From NCBI RefSeq assembly GCF_014651855.1, contig NZ_BMXR01000007.1, positions 221,667 through 285,666 on the forward strand: a stretch of 64,000 bases of DNA, given 5' to 3'. Under the pieces are notes generated by a model. The model saw only the letters and a list, made by a program, of their open reading frames with translations. It was not told the DNA's origin and did not search any database. The first letter of the stretch is position 1, and each line of letters opens with the position of its first letter. Position numbers and translations under genes: made by a program. The DNA is from Saccharospirillum salsuginis. Lineage in GTDB: Bacteria > Pseudomonadota > Gammaproteobacteria > Pseudomonadales > Natronospirillaceae. Shown here piece by piece: positions 1-7,646 of the stretch.

Positions 1-1034
1 TCGATAATAACTTTCCTTACATTTCCTCCCCATCCCGTCACTGGTTTATCTGCGATCCAGCGTGTGGCCTCAATCCAGGTGTTGATTCGTATACCTATAC
101 TGGTATAAGGGATATTCTCCCAATCGCCACTGATAATGTGGTTCAAGGTGCCCTGTTCGGTCTGAATTCGCTTCACCACAGTATCGCTGAACTGATAACC
201 TATAAAGCCCGATATAGAGGTAAATATCAGAACCGATATTAGGAATTTCCCTCCCGGCTTTTTATACCGGTACCGCCAACCAAGCTGAATGATCCATATG
301 CCGGCGCAAGCCATTAAGGCAAGCCAAGCGGCACGGGTTTGAGTTCCCAGCACCACTGCTATGCAAATAATCAATCCTGCGACATACAATAGTGGTTTCC
401 AGGTGTCTTTGACTGATTTGGTGCTGCTGATGACGAGTTGGGTAACGCTTAACAATCCAATAAAAGCTATTGAAAAATAAAGTGCTACGTGCTGAGCATT
501 CAGGATGTTGAAGTCCACTCGCTTACCTTGCGCCAGTGCTGTTAGGGTGGCCGGTAGGTTTGGATCCAACAGGCAGGCCAATAGCAATCCGCTAAAGGCG
601 GTAGTCAAGTACCACCCTAAGGTTCGGGTGTTGCCACCAAGCCACCAGGCAATCGGCACGAACAAAAACAATCGTGCAAGGTTATCCATTTTCCGGTATT
701 CGAGCGCGGTTTCGGGGTCTTGGAGGTAATGGATGCCAAAGGCGATAACTGGCCACAGCAGGGCAGCGAAGAAGAGCTGGATGATTCGATCTTTTTTCAG
801 CCAGTGGAAATTCTTGTATAGCGCAAAAAAGAACGGCAGGGTATACAGCGCTTCAGGAATGCGATTGATACTGATGGGGGTCCACAGTTTAATGAAAATT
901 GCGATGAAGCTGGACGCAATGCCCAGCCACACTAACCAGTTCGGGCCCCGGTCCCAGGTTGAGGGAAACCAACGGTTAACATCGGTCATGGGCAGACTGG
1001 AATACTGCGGCGCCTGACTCACTGTGACGGTCAT
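1..1034 (-). CDS. O-antigen ligase family membrane protein (partial, runs off the left edge)
   Basis: Translation of the minus strand gives an uninterrupted frame from the ATG at 1034 to the window edge (about 344 residues, C-terminus missing). It has many hydrophobic helices and, near the visible end, the segments TQTRAAWLALMA and GIRINTWIEATRWI, followed by KPVTGWGGN. This pattern is typical of the Wzy/WaaL (O-antigen ligase or polymerase) superfamily, where the conserved Arg lies in a periplasmic loop. Members join O-antigen to lipid A-core or polymerise O-units at the periplasmic face. The start overlaps the stop of the upstream glycosyltransferase (ATGA at 1031-1034), so the two are probably translationally coupled. 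The gene looks more AT-rich than its neighbours, as is common in O-antigen loci. Ligase and polymerase cannot be told apart from sequence alone. Confidence 0.85.
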   Translation of the reverse strand, partial: MTVTVSQAPQYSSLPMTDVNRWFPSTWDRGPNWLVWLGIASSFIAIFIKLWTPISINRIPEALYTLPFFFALYKNFHWLKKDRIIQLFFAALLWPVIAFGIHYLQDPETALEYRKMDNLARLFLFVPIAWWLGGNTRTLGWYLTTAFSGLLLACLLDPNLPATLTALAQGKRVDFNILNAQHVALYFSIAFIGLLSVTQLVISSTKSVKDTWKPLLYVAGLIICIAVVLGTQTRAAWLALMACAGIWIIQLGWRYRYKKPGGKFLISVLIFTSISGFIGYQFSDTVVKRIQTEQGTLNHIISGDWENIPYTSIGIRINTWIEATRWIADKPVTGWGGNVRKVII

Positions 1035-1888
1035 GCGTGGGCCCTCTGCGGTTCAGGCTGGTCGGGCTGCGGTGTCGTGAACTGGAAGTAGTTTCTCAGC
1101 GCATCCCACTGTAGTCGGTTGTGGTCTTCCCGGATGTTGGATTTGGCCAAGGTGACGCTTTGCGTGCCGTGCACGGGAACAGGCTTTTCACCTGGTTGGC
1201 CGGCGCGACGGCACAGGGTGCCATTCAGGTACGACATGGCCTTGAACCAGAGGTCGTCCGCCTTGGGGGTCAGTTTCAGGAACAGGTCCGCGTTCGTGGC
1301 TTCCGGGCGCAGGCTGTGTGGCGGGTACAGCACGCCGCCGTAGCCGGCCGGCATCAGCGCCAGGCTGCAGGTGCCCGGAGGCACCTGCTTGATCCAGTCC
1401 CGGTAGGGCAGGGTGTTGCCGTCGCTGTCGTAGGTGATCAGGTTGCAGCGGTTGGCGATGATGTCGTCCGGGTGGTCTTCATGCTCTCGCCATAGCCGGT
1501 CCAGCCAGTTCGAAGGGTACATTACGTCGTCATCTGAGGTGACGATGCACTGGTTCGGAAAGGCCTCCAGGCTGTGAATTAGCTTCCGGTGCGAACAGGT
1601 CAGCGGTGAATAACGGATCTCCAGCAGGTCACCGGTCAGGCTCGTCAGGCTCTGGGGAAGTTGGTCTTTCAGGTCTTCATTCAGCCACAGCACAATGGAA
1701 ATCGGTCGCACGCTTTGCGCCATCAGGCTGCGCAGGGTCAGGTGAATCTGTTTCAGTCGCGATGGAATACTGGTCAGTGAGACGACAACGGGCACCTCGG
1801 GCCGTTGCCGGTGGTTCAGGGCGTTGTGGTCGAGCCGTTTCAACTGGGTGGCTCGTTTGATGTACTGAATGTATTCCTTCGGCTTCAT
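1031..1888 (-). CDS. Glycosyltransferase, GT-A-like
   Basis: This is a 285-residue protein whose start is set at the ATG (MKPKEYIQY) overlapping the stop of the upstream ATP-grasp gene (ATGA at 1885-1888). A longer frame to 2158 exists but would overlap that gene deeply. Near the N-terminus VVSLTSIPSRL leads into a region resembling a nucleotide-sugar binding fold, and the TSDDDVMYP segment supplies the DxD-type metal/nucleotide-sugar motif. A role in lipopolysaccharide or capsule assembly is inferred from the coupled O-antigen ligase downstream. The donor and acceptor sugars are unknown. Confidence 0.8.
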   Translation of the reverse strand: MKPKEYIQYIKRATQLKRLDHNALNHRQRPEVPVVVSLTSIPSRLKQIHLTLRSLMAQSVRPISIVLWLNEDLKDQLPQSLTSLTGDLLEIRYSPLTCSHRKLIHSLEAFPNQCIVTSDDDVMYPSNWLDRLWREHEDHPDDIIANRCNLITYDSDGNTLPYRDWIKQVPPGTCSLALMPAGYGGVLYPPHSLRPEATNADLFLKLTPKADDLWFKAMSYLNGTLCRRAGQPGEKPVPVHGTQSVTLAKSNIREDHNRLQWDALRNYFQFTTPQPDQPEPQRAHA

Positions 1889-2955
1889 GCGCTCTGCGAG
1901 TACCGCTGTGGTTGGGGCCGTTTTTGGGTCAGGTCGGCCAGGGCTTGGTACAGATGTGTGTAATAGGTTTCGGCGTCCAGCCAGTGGCGGACGTGCTCCA
2001 GCTCCGGCCGTTGGCCGTGTTGGTTCAGGTGGGCCATGAACACCTCGTCGCCGAACCGATGGTGGCCGCCCCACATGGGGTTCAGTTCCAGAAAACACAG
2101 GCCGTTCGGGGTCTGGAAGAACTCCACGGCACCGACCTGGGCCCCAAGCACCTGGCAAGCCAGTATAATTTGCCGGCGCAGCTCGGGTGTTTGGATGATG
2201 TCCTGAAATGTAGCGTTTTGTTCTACGAAAGCGTCCCAGTGCGTCACGGTCACATCGCGCGCGTGCACCACCGGGCCGGAGCCGACCAGTGCATAGCCCC
2301 CCAGTATATTATCGCCCACGACATGTGCGCGGAAGACGTGCGCAACGCCCGATGCCGTTCGGGTGTCGATGGGTTCTACCGCCATCAGGCGGGATTGGCT
2401 GACTTTGTTGGTCAGGCTGCGCCAGCGCAGGTGGCGGATGGTGCGTTTCACATCCGCCGAAGTGGCGTCGGCCGGTAGGTAGTGAATGCCTTTGCCGGAA
2501 TCTTCATTGCTGGTGCGCAGATACAGCCCCTGGTAGCGCTGCAACAATGGCATCAACGTTTCAACCAGACGGTGTTGTGGAGTCCAGGGGGATTTAATAT
2601 GGAACCCGGGGCAGGGCAGGCCCGCTTCGCGCCAATGGGTGAAGCATTGGGCTTTGTCCGCATAGCGCTCGAAGTGGGTGGCACTGTTCACGATAACGGC
2701 TCGTTCGGGCACCCGGGCTTCCGCCCGCTGCACCCGCTTGAGGGCGCGTCGGTTCACCCGTTCCGGGTTGATGCGGGTGTAGACCAGGTCCGCCCGGGAA
2801 ACGTCATCCGTCTTTTCCAGGCCGGAAGCGGCGAGGCCCGCTTCTTCGCCCTTGCGTGGGCGTTCGAGCGTCCACCCGCCGTCGTATTGGCCGGCCCGAC
2901 GGTGGTCGGTGCCTTGTTTGCGGCCAATAAAGGCGATGCGGGTGGTGTCGGTCAT
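1885..2955 (-). CDS. ATP-grasp domain protein
   Basis: This 356-residue protein has the features of an ATP-grasp ligase: a glycine-containing ATP loop region (YLRTSNEDSGKGIHYL) in the middle, and VEFFQTPNGLCFLELNPMWGG near the end, where the Glu and Asn would hold Mg-ATP. ATP-grasp enzymes join a carboxylate to an amine or similar nucleophile through an acyl phosphate. It is the first gene of a three-gene coupled unit with a glycosyltransferase and an O-antigen ligase. An amino-acid or amide decoration of a surface polysaccharide is therefore possible, but this is inference only. The start ATG at 2955 is the first good start in the frame. Confidence 0.75.
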   Translation of the reverse strand: MTDTTRIAFIGRKQGTDHRRAGQYDGGWTLERPRKGEEAGLAASGLEKTDDVSRADLVYTRINPERVNRRALKRVQRAEARVPERAVIVNSATHFERYADKAQCFTHWREAGLPCPGFHIKSPWTPQHRLVETLMPLLQRYQGLYLRTSNEDSGKGIHYLPADATSADVKRTIRHLRWRSLTNKVSQSRLMAVEPIDTRTASGVAHVFRAHVVGDNILGGYALVGSGPVVHARDVTVTHWDAFVEQNATFQDIIQTPELRRQIILACQVLGAQVGAVEFFQTPNGLCFLELNPMWGGHHRFGDEVFMAHLNQHGQRPELEHVRHWLDAETYYTHLYQALADLTQKRPQPQRYSQSA

Positions 2956-3154
2956 AGGTTGAGTGGTTCGCTCGGCTGGGTGAATCGGTGAATCGGTGAA
3001 TGGCGGGCATTTTACGGGAATGTGATGGAATTAACAGGTCTTGACGGGTGGTGGGAGGTGTGGTTTTCGGGTGGGTGTGTTTCGGAGGTGTAGCGCGGGT
3101 ATTGGGTATAGTTGTGATCGGGTTGGCTTGATCGGTGTTTGGGGGGTCTGTAGG

Positions 3155-3170
3155 CTGTATGTTTATACAG
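3155..3170. promoter_or_regulatory. LexA-like (SOS) box, copy 1
   Basis: CTGTATGTTTATACAG matches the gammaproteobacterial SOS box pattern CTGT-N8-ACAG. It lies at the 5' edge of a truncated Rpn-family gene, and a close relative of this box with the same upstream flank recurs at 6323-6338. Binding by LexA is inferred, not shown. Confidence 0.55.
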
Positions 3171-3581
3171 TCATTGCGGGCGGACCTGCCGAACATGCGG
3201 TGGGTGCCGGAAGACAAGTTTCGGGTGTACGCCCAGGCGATTCGGGGGCTGCTGACGTTGGAGCCGGACCCGGAGCGGCAATTGAAGTACATCGACTTCA
3301 TCGACATCTATTCGACACTGGATGATAATGAAATGCGAGAATATACCGAGAGATACCCTCAGGAGAGTACGGCGATGGCGACTTTGTCCGAGCGGCTGAG
3401 GCAGGAAGGGCACCATCAAGGTGAAGTGGATGTCATTATTCGGCAATTAAGCAAGCGTTTCGGTAAGTTAAGCGACTCGGATGTGGCCAGGGTGCGTTCT
3501 GCCACACCCGAAGAACTGGCAATCTGGGCCGAAAACCTGCTGGACGCGCGCAGCCTCGAGGACGTCTTCACCCGGCATTGA
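3158..3581 (+). pseudogene. Rpn-family nuclease/putative transposase, 5'-truncated remnant
   Basis: The translated C-terminal half (RADLPNMRWV, KYIDFIDIYSTLDDNE, then LSERLRQEGHHQGEVDVII and the final ENLLDARSLEDVF) matches the end of the Rpn/YhgA PD-(D/E)xK family with its DUF4351 tail. Complete members are about 300 residues. Here only about 140 remain, and the nuclease core that would carry the catalytic D/E-K residues is missing. The remaining frame is open, but the only upstream start lies inside the LexA-like box, so it is probably a decayed gene. Its flank and last codons recur at 6283-6432. Confidence 0.75.
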
Positions 3582-3599
3582 TGGCCGGGTGAGTTGCTT

Positions 3600-4502
3600 A
3601 TGGATACCACACCACCGATTTCCGATGGCCAATCTGACCGCCGTATGAAAACTTCCCTGGATCACCTTCCCGAACACAAACAACAGCAGTTGCGTGACGC
3701 GACGGACATTATCTTGAAAGCCGTCAAACCCGACCTCTTGATTCTGTTCGGCAGCTACGCCCGGGGTGACTGGGTGGAGGAGCGGGAGGTGGACGGCATT
3801 CACTTCCGCTACCAAAGCGATTTCGATTTATTGGCCGTTGTGAAGAACCGGGCCCTCGCCCGGAAGATCGAATGCAAGGATTCTCTGGACACCAAGCTGC
3901 TGCGGGAGATCGAGACACCGGTCAGCCTCATCGCCGAGGATATTCATTTCATCAACGCCCGCCTGTCCAAAAATCAATATTTCTTTCTGGATATTGTTAA
4001 GGAAGGCGTGCTGCTGCACGATTCCGGCAAGCTGGAACTGGCTGAACCCCAGGAGTATTTGCCACCGGCCGAGCGTCGGCGGTTGGCGCAGGGTGATTTT
4101 GATTATTGGTTGAGTGAAGCCATAGAAGACCTGGAAATTTATGAACTGATGATGGTCCGGAAGTCCTACAATCGGGCTGCTTTTTCCCTTCATCAGGCGA
4201 CCGAACGCCTGTACTCGATGATCCTGCTGGTCTTCACCCGCTACAAGCCTAAGACGCACGACATCAAGAAACTGCGCGCCCTCACCGCCAGTGTGGAACC
4301 CGAGTTCCTGTCGGTGTTCCCCCAGGGCACGGTGGAGGAGCGGAAACGCTTCAAGTTGCTGCGCCACGCCTATGTCAGTGCCCGTTACGATCCGAATTAC
4401 AGCATCACGCCTGATGAGCTGGAGTGGTTGGCGGAACGGGTGCGGGTGTTGCAAACCATGGCGGAGCGGTTGTGCCGGGAGAAGATCGCCGGTTTTCAGT
4501 AA
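3600..4502 (+). CDS. MNT-HEPN fusion: nucleotidyltransferase domain plus HEPN domain
   Basis: This 300-residue protein combines two domains that are usually encoded as a two-gene toxin-antitoxin pair. Residues about 35-110 are a minimal nucleotidyltransferase with LILFGSYARGDW (GSxxxG) and SDFDLLAVV (DxD). Residues about 160-300 are a helical HEPN domain with AFSLHQATERLYSMILL and RHAYVSARYDPNY. In paired systems the MNT domain AMPylates the HEPN RNase to silence it. In cis fusion the protein could regulate itself. The ATG at 3600 follows a GGGTGAG ribosome-binding-like stretch that derives from the Rpn remnant just upstream. HEPN RNase activity is uncertain because a clear R-x4-6-H motif is not obvious. 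Confidence 0.75.
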   Translation: MDTTPPISDGQSDRRMKTSLDHLPEHKQQQLRDATDIILKAVKPDLLILFGSYARGDWVEEREVDGIHFRYQSDFDLLAVVKNRALARKIECKDSLDTKLLREIETPVSLIAEDIHFINARLSKNQYFFLDIVKEGVLLHDSGKLELAEPQEYLPPAERRRLAQGDFDYWLSEAIEDLEIYELMMVRKSYNRAAFSLHQATERLYSMILLVFTRYKPKTHDIKKLRALTASVEPEFLSVFPQGTVEERKRFKLLRHAYVSARYDPNYSITPDELEWLAERVRVLQTMAERLCREKIAGFQ

Positions 4503-4548
4503 CGGGTCTTATTCTGGGTCGTCGGCGCTGCCCTTAACAACTCTGTTG

Positions 4549-5610
4549 TCAGTTTGGCTGGTCGAACTTGTCGCCAAGGTATTCTCGATATTCGTTTTTT
4601 GAATCCACTTCCGTAGGCAGTCCACCGACGTGCGCTTCCAGCCACTGTATGACGTGGTCCTGCACGGCGGGCGTTGCCTGGTCCAGGCTTTGGACGCACA
4701 GGAAGGCCGTCCGACGGGATCGGCTCAGCCGATGCAGTGCCCAACGGATGCCTGGAACCGTGTAGTTCTCCGCTTTGAGCAGCGCGAGTTTTGGATGTCG
4801 GGCGAACATGGCCCGATCGTCCTGTATGGCCTGGTGAGTGGCGAGCGAAAAACTCCATATTTGGTCCGGGTGGCGGAGTTTGTGGCGGATGTTATCTCGC
4901 AGCCAGTCAGGGTGGGCTTCGAACAGGGCTTCCATTTGGTGTTTGAATGCCGGGTGGGGCTCGTGCGGGATGTTGAAGTAGCGGCCGTTGAAACCCATGG
5001 CGCGGGCGCTCAGTTCCTGCATGCGCAGGTGGTTGGCGCGGTTGGGTCTCAATGGCGTTGGTCGCAGGGCCCGAATGGGGCGGCTACGCTTCAGACGAAA
5101 CAGCCATTGCTGGTGCGTGTGCCGGGTCCAGTGACCGCGCAGCACCAGTTGGTCGTCTTGAAAGAAATCCGTCGGGTCCACCGGGCGGGTGAGCATCATG
5201 TCGTCGTTGAAGTAAATGAACCGGTCCGCCAGTTCCGGTATGCGCCAGAGCACGGTCTCGATAGGGCGGCAACTGAAGACGGGCAGCACATCCTCATAGC
5301 CTCGGAATACCGTGGTGTGGTCCACCAGATTGATTTTGTCCGCCAGGGCGCGGCCGGTATCGCCTTCCAGAAACGGAGGTGTCTGGTTATCCGTCACGAT
5401 GTGGATGGTGCGGACCCAGGGGGCGAACCGCAGGATGGAGGCCACACAATATTCCAGTTCCCCCCGTTCCCGAAAGCGCGTCGGCGCGGCCGAGCCCGGA
5501 ATGTCGCGGCCCAGCGTCTTAAAATAGGCGTGCAGTTTGGCTTTGTGGGCCGGGTCGTCGCCGTCGACCCAGGTGATGATGGCATCGATGGGGGAGGTGG
5601 TGTGAGGCAT
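4549..5610 (-). CDS. Stealth-family capsular polysaccharide phosphotransferase
   Basis: The 353-residue protein shows the Stealth conserved regions in order: CR1 at the N-terminus (PIDAIITWVDGDDPAH), CR2 (RGELEYCVASILRFAPWV and IHIVTDNQTPPFL), a central FIYFNDDMMLTRPV segment, and a CR3-like block (NIPHEPHPAFKHQM). Stealth proteins transfer a sugar-1-phosphate from a nucleotide sugar to a growing polysaccharide, giving phosphodiester-linked capsules or O-antigens. The start is set at MPHTTSPID (5610); upstream in-frame starts would run into the parE gene. It is convergent with the MNT-HEPN gene and lies downstream of parDE, but its function belongs with the surface-glycan genes on either side. 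Confidence 0.85.
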   Translation of the reverse strand: MPHTTSPIDAIITWVDGDDPAHKAKLHAYFKTLGRDIPGSAAPTRFRERGELEYCVASILRFAPWVRTIHIVTDNQTPPFLEGDTGRALADKINLVDHTTVFRGYEDVLPVFSCRPIETVLWRIPELADRFIYFNDDMMLTRPVDPTDFFQDDQLVLRGHWTRHTHQQWLFRLKRSRPIRALRPTPLRPNRANHLRMQELSARAMGFNGRYFNIPHEPHPAFKHQMEALFEAHPDWLRDNIRHKLRHPDQIWSFSLATHQAIQDDRAMFARHPKLALLKAENYTVPGIRWALHRLSRSRRTAFLCVQSLDQATPAVQDHVIQWLEAHVGGLPTEVDSKNEYREYLGDKFDQPN

Positions 5611-5618
5611 TGGATAAC

Positions 5619-5906
5619 TTAGAATATTAACGATATGTCTCGATCGGCCGGTAAGACCCTGACTAAGAGCAGCTTGGTAGTCGTAGCTTGGTAGTATAAA
5701 ACGTACCGCTGGACTGGAAAGCACTTCAGTCCGGAGGCTAGATCTTCCCGATTACGGCCCAGTTCCGGGAATTCTGCCAACTTGAGGGCTTTTTCAAGGA
5801 GTTTATCCAGGAACCGGTCTGCATTGATGGGTTGGTCATCGGCAATATAGAGCCAAATATCCAGCAAGTCGTTCTCGGCTTCGGGTGATGTTTCCAGCTC
5901 AAGCAT
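5619..5906 (-). CDS. parE: ParE/RelE-family toxin
   Basis: This 95-residue basic protein has the ParE layout: SPEAENDLLDIWLYIA at the N-terminus, a FPELGRNREDLASGLKCF centre, and YVLYYQATTTKLLLVRVLP near the end. ParE toxins poison DNA gyrase, and RelE relatives cleave mRNA on ribosomes; the plasmid-type ParE arrangement fits best here. It starts one base into the stop of the upstream antitoxin (TGATG), which shows a coupled toxin-antitoxin operon. The usual antitoxin-first order is kept. Confidence 0.88.
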   Translation of the reverse strand: MLELETSPEAENDLLDIWLYIADDQPINADRFLDKLLEKALKLAEFPELGRNREDLASGLKCFPVQRYVLYYQATTTKLLLVRVLPADRDISLIF

Positions 5907-6169
5907 CAGTTTGTGGACCCACGAAGCCTGGCACGGCCTTTGGCCTTTATCGCCTCTATATCCAGAGGTTTACCTTCACCATTTTCGAGTGAGCCCAATC
6001 CCTTATTGATGTCGTACCGTAATGATTCCAGACGCACGGCTTGCAGGGCGTCCCGCTCTTCCATCAATCGAAGGGCTTCCCTCATCACTTCACTCGCTGA
6101 GTTGTACAGACCGGTCTCGACCTTGGATTTTACAAAGCGTTCCAATTCGGCTGTCAAAGAAACATTCAT
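5906..6169 (-). CDS. parD: ParD-type antitoxin (ribbon-helix-helix)
   Basis: An 87-residue protein starting MNVSLTAELERFVKSKV, with GLYNSASEVMREALRLMEE, the classic CopG/ParD ribbon-helix-helix signature. The disordered C-terminal part would wrap ParE. The start at 6169 is preferred over a longer frame to 6214 because ParD proteins begin right at the ribbon strand. It normally represses its own promoter, which should lie in the 6170-6280 interval. Complete and apparently intact together with parE. Confidence 0.88.
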   Translation of the reverse strand: MNVSLTAELERFVKSKVETGLYNSASEVMREALRLMEERDALQAVRLESLRYDINKGLGSLENGEGKPLDIEAIKAKGRARLRGSTN

Positions 6170-6282
6170 GACGTCACCTCGCATCACATTATTCTGCGGT
6201 CGAATTATAACCAAGTATGCTAAAGATTGTTATATCTGGTCGGCGACTCTCTCCTGATTCTTGTTGCATGCTTCTATAAGTG

Positions 6283-6432
6283 TGATTGAGTCGGCTTGAT
6301 CGGTGTTTGGCTTCCCAGTAGTCTGTATGTATATACAGTATGTGCTAGGATTGGGAATGGCAAGGATTTGAAGCCGCGCGCAGCCTTGAGGAAGTCTTCA
6401 CCCGGCATTGAGGCCGGTTGAGTTACTTATGG
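6283..6432 (+). pseudogene. Second Rpn remnant: promoter flank and last codons only
   Basis: Sequence at 6283-6338 repeats the upstream flank of the first Rpn remnant (shared GGCTTGATCGGTGTTTGG and a LexA-like box). After about 25 unrelated bases, 6371-6432 repeats the last dozen codons and the trailer of the first copy (CGCGCAGCCTTGAGGA, CACCCGGCATTGA, GAGTTACTTATGGA). The body of the gene is gone. It fills most of the parD-to-abiE gap (6170-6522). The rest of that gap holds the expected parDE promoter and no other gene I can support. Confidence 0.65.
6323..6338. promoter_or_regulatory. LexA-like (SOS) box, copy 2
   Basis: CTGTATGTATATACAG is a perfect match to the E. coli-type LexA operator core CTGT-N8-ACAG with an alternating A/T centre. 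It sits between divergent parDE and the AbiE fusion gene. It belongs to the duplicated Rpn flank and may now affect either neighbour, or nothing. Confidence 0.6.
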
Positions 6433-6522
6433 ACAGCCAAGAACCTTCGTTCCTGGCAGATATGATCGTAGTTTTTGCGCGGATAATCGACAAAAAGCCG
6501 ATTTTATATGTAAAACCTACGC

Positions 6523-7569
6523 ATGAGACTTGAGCAGCAGCTACAACGATTCCAAAGCCTTCCTTTTACCCGCTCTTCGCTATTGTCGGTGCTTCGGGGT
6601 TATAGTCGCCCAAACGATAAAATAGCCAAGTTGATTGAGGCGGGCGTACTGGTGCCACTGAAGAAAGGTCTGTACGTCCTGGGTCCGGAATGGCGGCAGG
6701 GGCCCCTGAGTCTGCCATTAATTGGCAACCATCTGTATGGCCCATCTTGCGTTTCGCTGGAGTGGGCGCTTGCCTGGCATGGTGTGATTCCTGAAGGGGT
6801 TATTAGTGTGACGTCAGTGACTTCACGCCGTGGCAAGCATTATGAAACCCCGGTTGGGCATTTTTCCTACCAGCACGTCCCGGTATCGCTGTTGTTCGTG
6901 GGGGCCAGGCTTGAAGAGGTCGACGAACGAACCTTCTGCCTGTTGGCGGGGCCCACCAAAGCGTTGTGCGGCAAGGTGCTGCCTACCCGGAACCTGCGCT
7001 TGTTTTCCGCGTTTGGCTTTGAATTGACGCTGTCAGCGAAGAAAAAGAGCGTGCAGACTGAGGTGGAATCGGCTTTTCTAAAGAAGACCTCCAGCCTCTA
7101 CGACTTGGCTGCTGCGGGAAAGAAAACGATTAAAATCAAGTTGGAAGTCGATAAGGATCCACCACAGGGGTTTGCTACCGAGGAACGTCTGCTTATCCAG
7201 CCATTTTCGTTTTACACAAAGTGCTTTGCTTTGCCGGATCTTTTTGCGGATAAAATGCATGCGTTGTTGTACAGACAGTGGAAGAACCGGGTAAAGGGCC
7301 GGGATTGGTTCGACTTCGAATGGTATGTCCGGCAGGGAGTTCCATTGGGGTTGAAGCATTTTGTCGAGCGAGGTTGTCAGAGTGAAGACCTGAAGGCTCA
7401 CAGTCTTTCAACCGATGAGTTTCTGGCACTGTTGCATGAGCGCATAGATTCCCAGGATGTGCGCTCTGCACGGCAGGATGTTATCAGTTTTGTTCCCGAT
7501 CCGGGCGCTGTTGAGATATGGTCTCGGGATTACTTTCACACACATGCGGATATGGTTCGCTTCGCTTGA
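6523..7569 (+). CDS. AbiEi antitoxin fused to the C-terminal half of AbiEii
   Basis: A single 348-residue frame joins two parts of the AbiE type IV toxin-antitoxin system. Residues 1 to about 165 match the AbiEi antitoxin: a winged-helix start (RSSLLSVLRGYSRPNDKI, KGLYVLGPE) followed by GPSCVSLEWALAWHGVIPE. Residues about 170-348 match the end of the AbiEii toxin: KKSVQTEVESAFLKKTSSL, KIKLEVDKDPPQGF, LPDLFADKMHALLYRQWKN, then VKGRDWFDFEWYV. The toxin nucleotidyltransferase core with its G-S and D-x-D residues is absent. The simplest reading is an internal deletion that fused the two genes in frame, leaving a toxin-free relic or an orphan repressor. Domain assignments are from recalled family patterns. 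Confidence 0.75.
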   Translation: MRLEQQLQRFQSLPFTRSSLLSVLRGYSRPNDKIAKLIEAGVLVPLKKGLYVLGPEWRQGPLSLPLIGNHLYGPSCVSLEWALAWHGVIPEGVISVTSVTSRRGKHYETPVGHFSYQHVPVSLLFVGARLEEVDERTFCLLAGPTKALCGKVLPTRNLRLFSAFGFELTLSAKKKSVQTEVESAFLKKTSSLYDLAAAGKKTIKIKLEVDKDPPQGFATEERLLIQPFSFYTKCFALPDLFADKMHALLYRQWKNRVKGRDWFDFEWYVRQGVPLGLKHFVERGCQSEDLKAHSLSTDEFLALLHERIDSQDVRSARQDVISFVPDPGAVEIWSRDYFHTHADMVRFA

Positions 7570-7646
7570 TGGCCTGGAGCCGTCACAGAACATTCACGTA
7601 CCTATGGTGAACTGGCCGTTTTCAGAGCAAAACAGGCTGGCTCACC

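Noticed and set aside
6430..6534. 34-residue open frame before the AbiE fusion
   Set aside because: It starts in the Rpn trailer remnant, overlaps the next gene, and has no recognisable motif.
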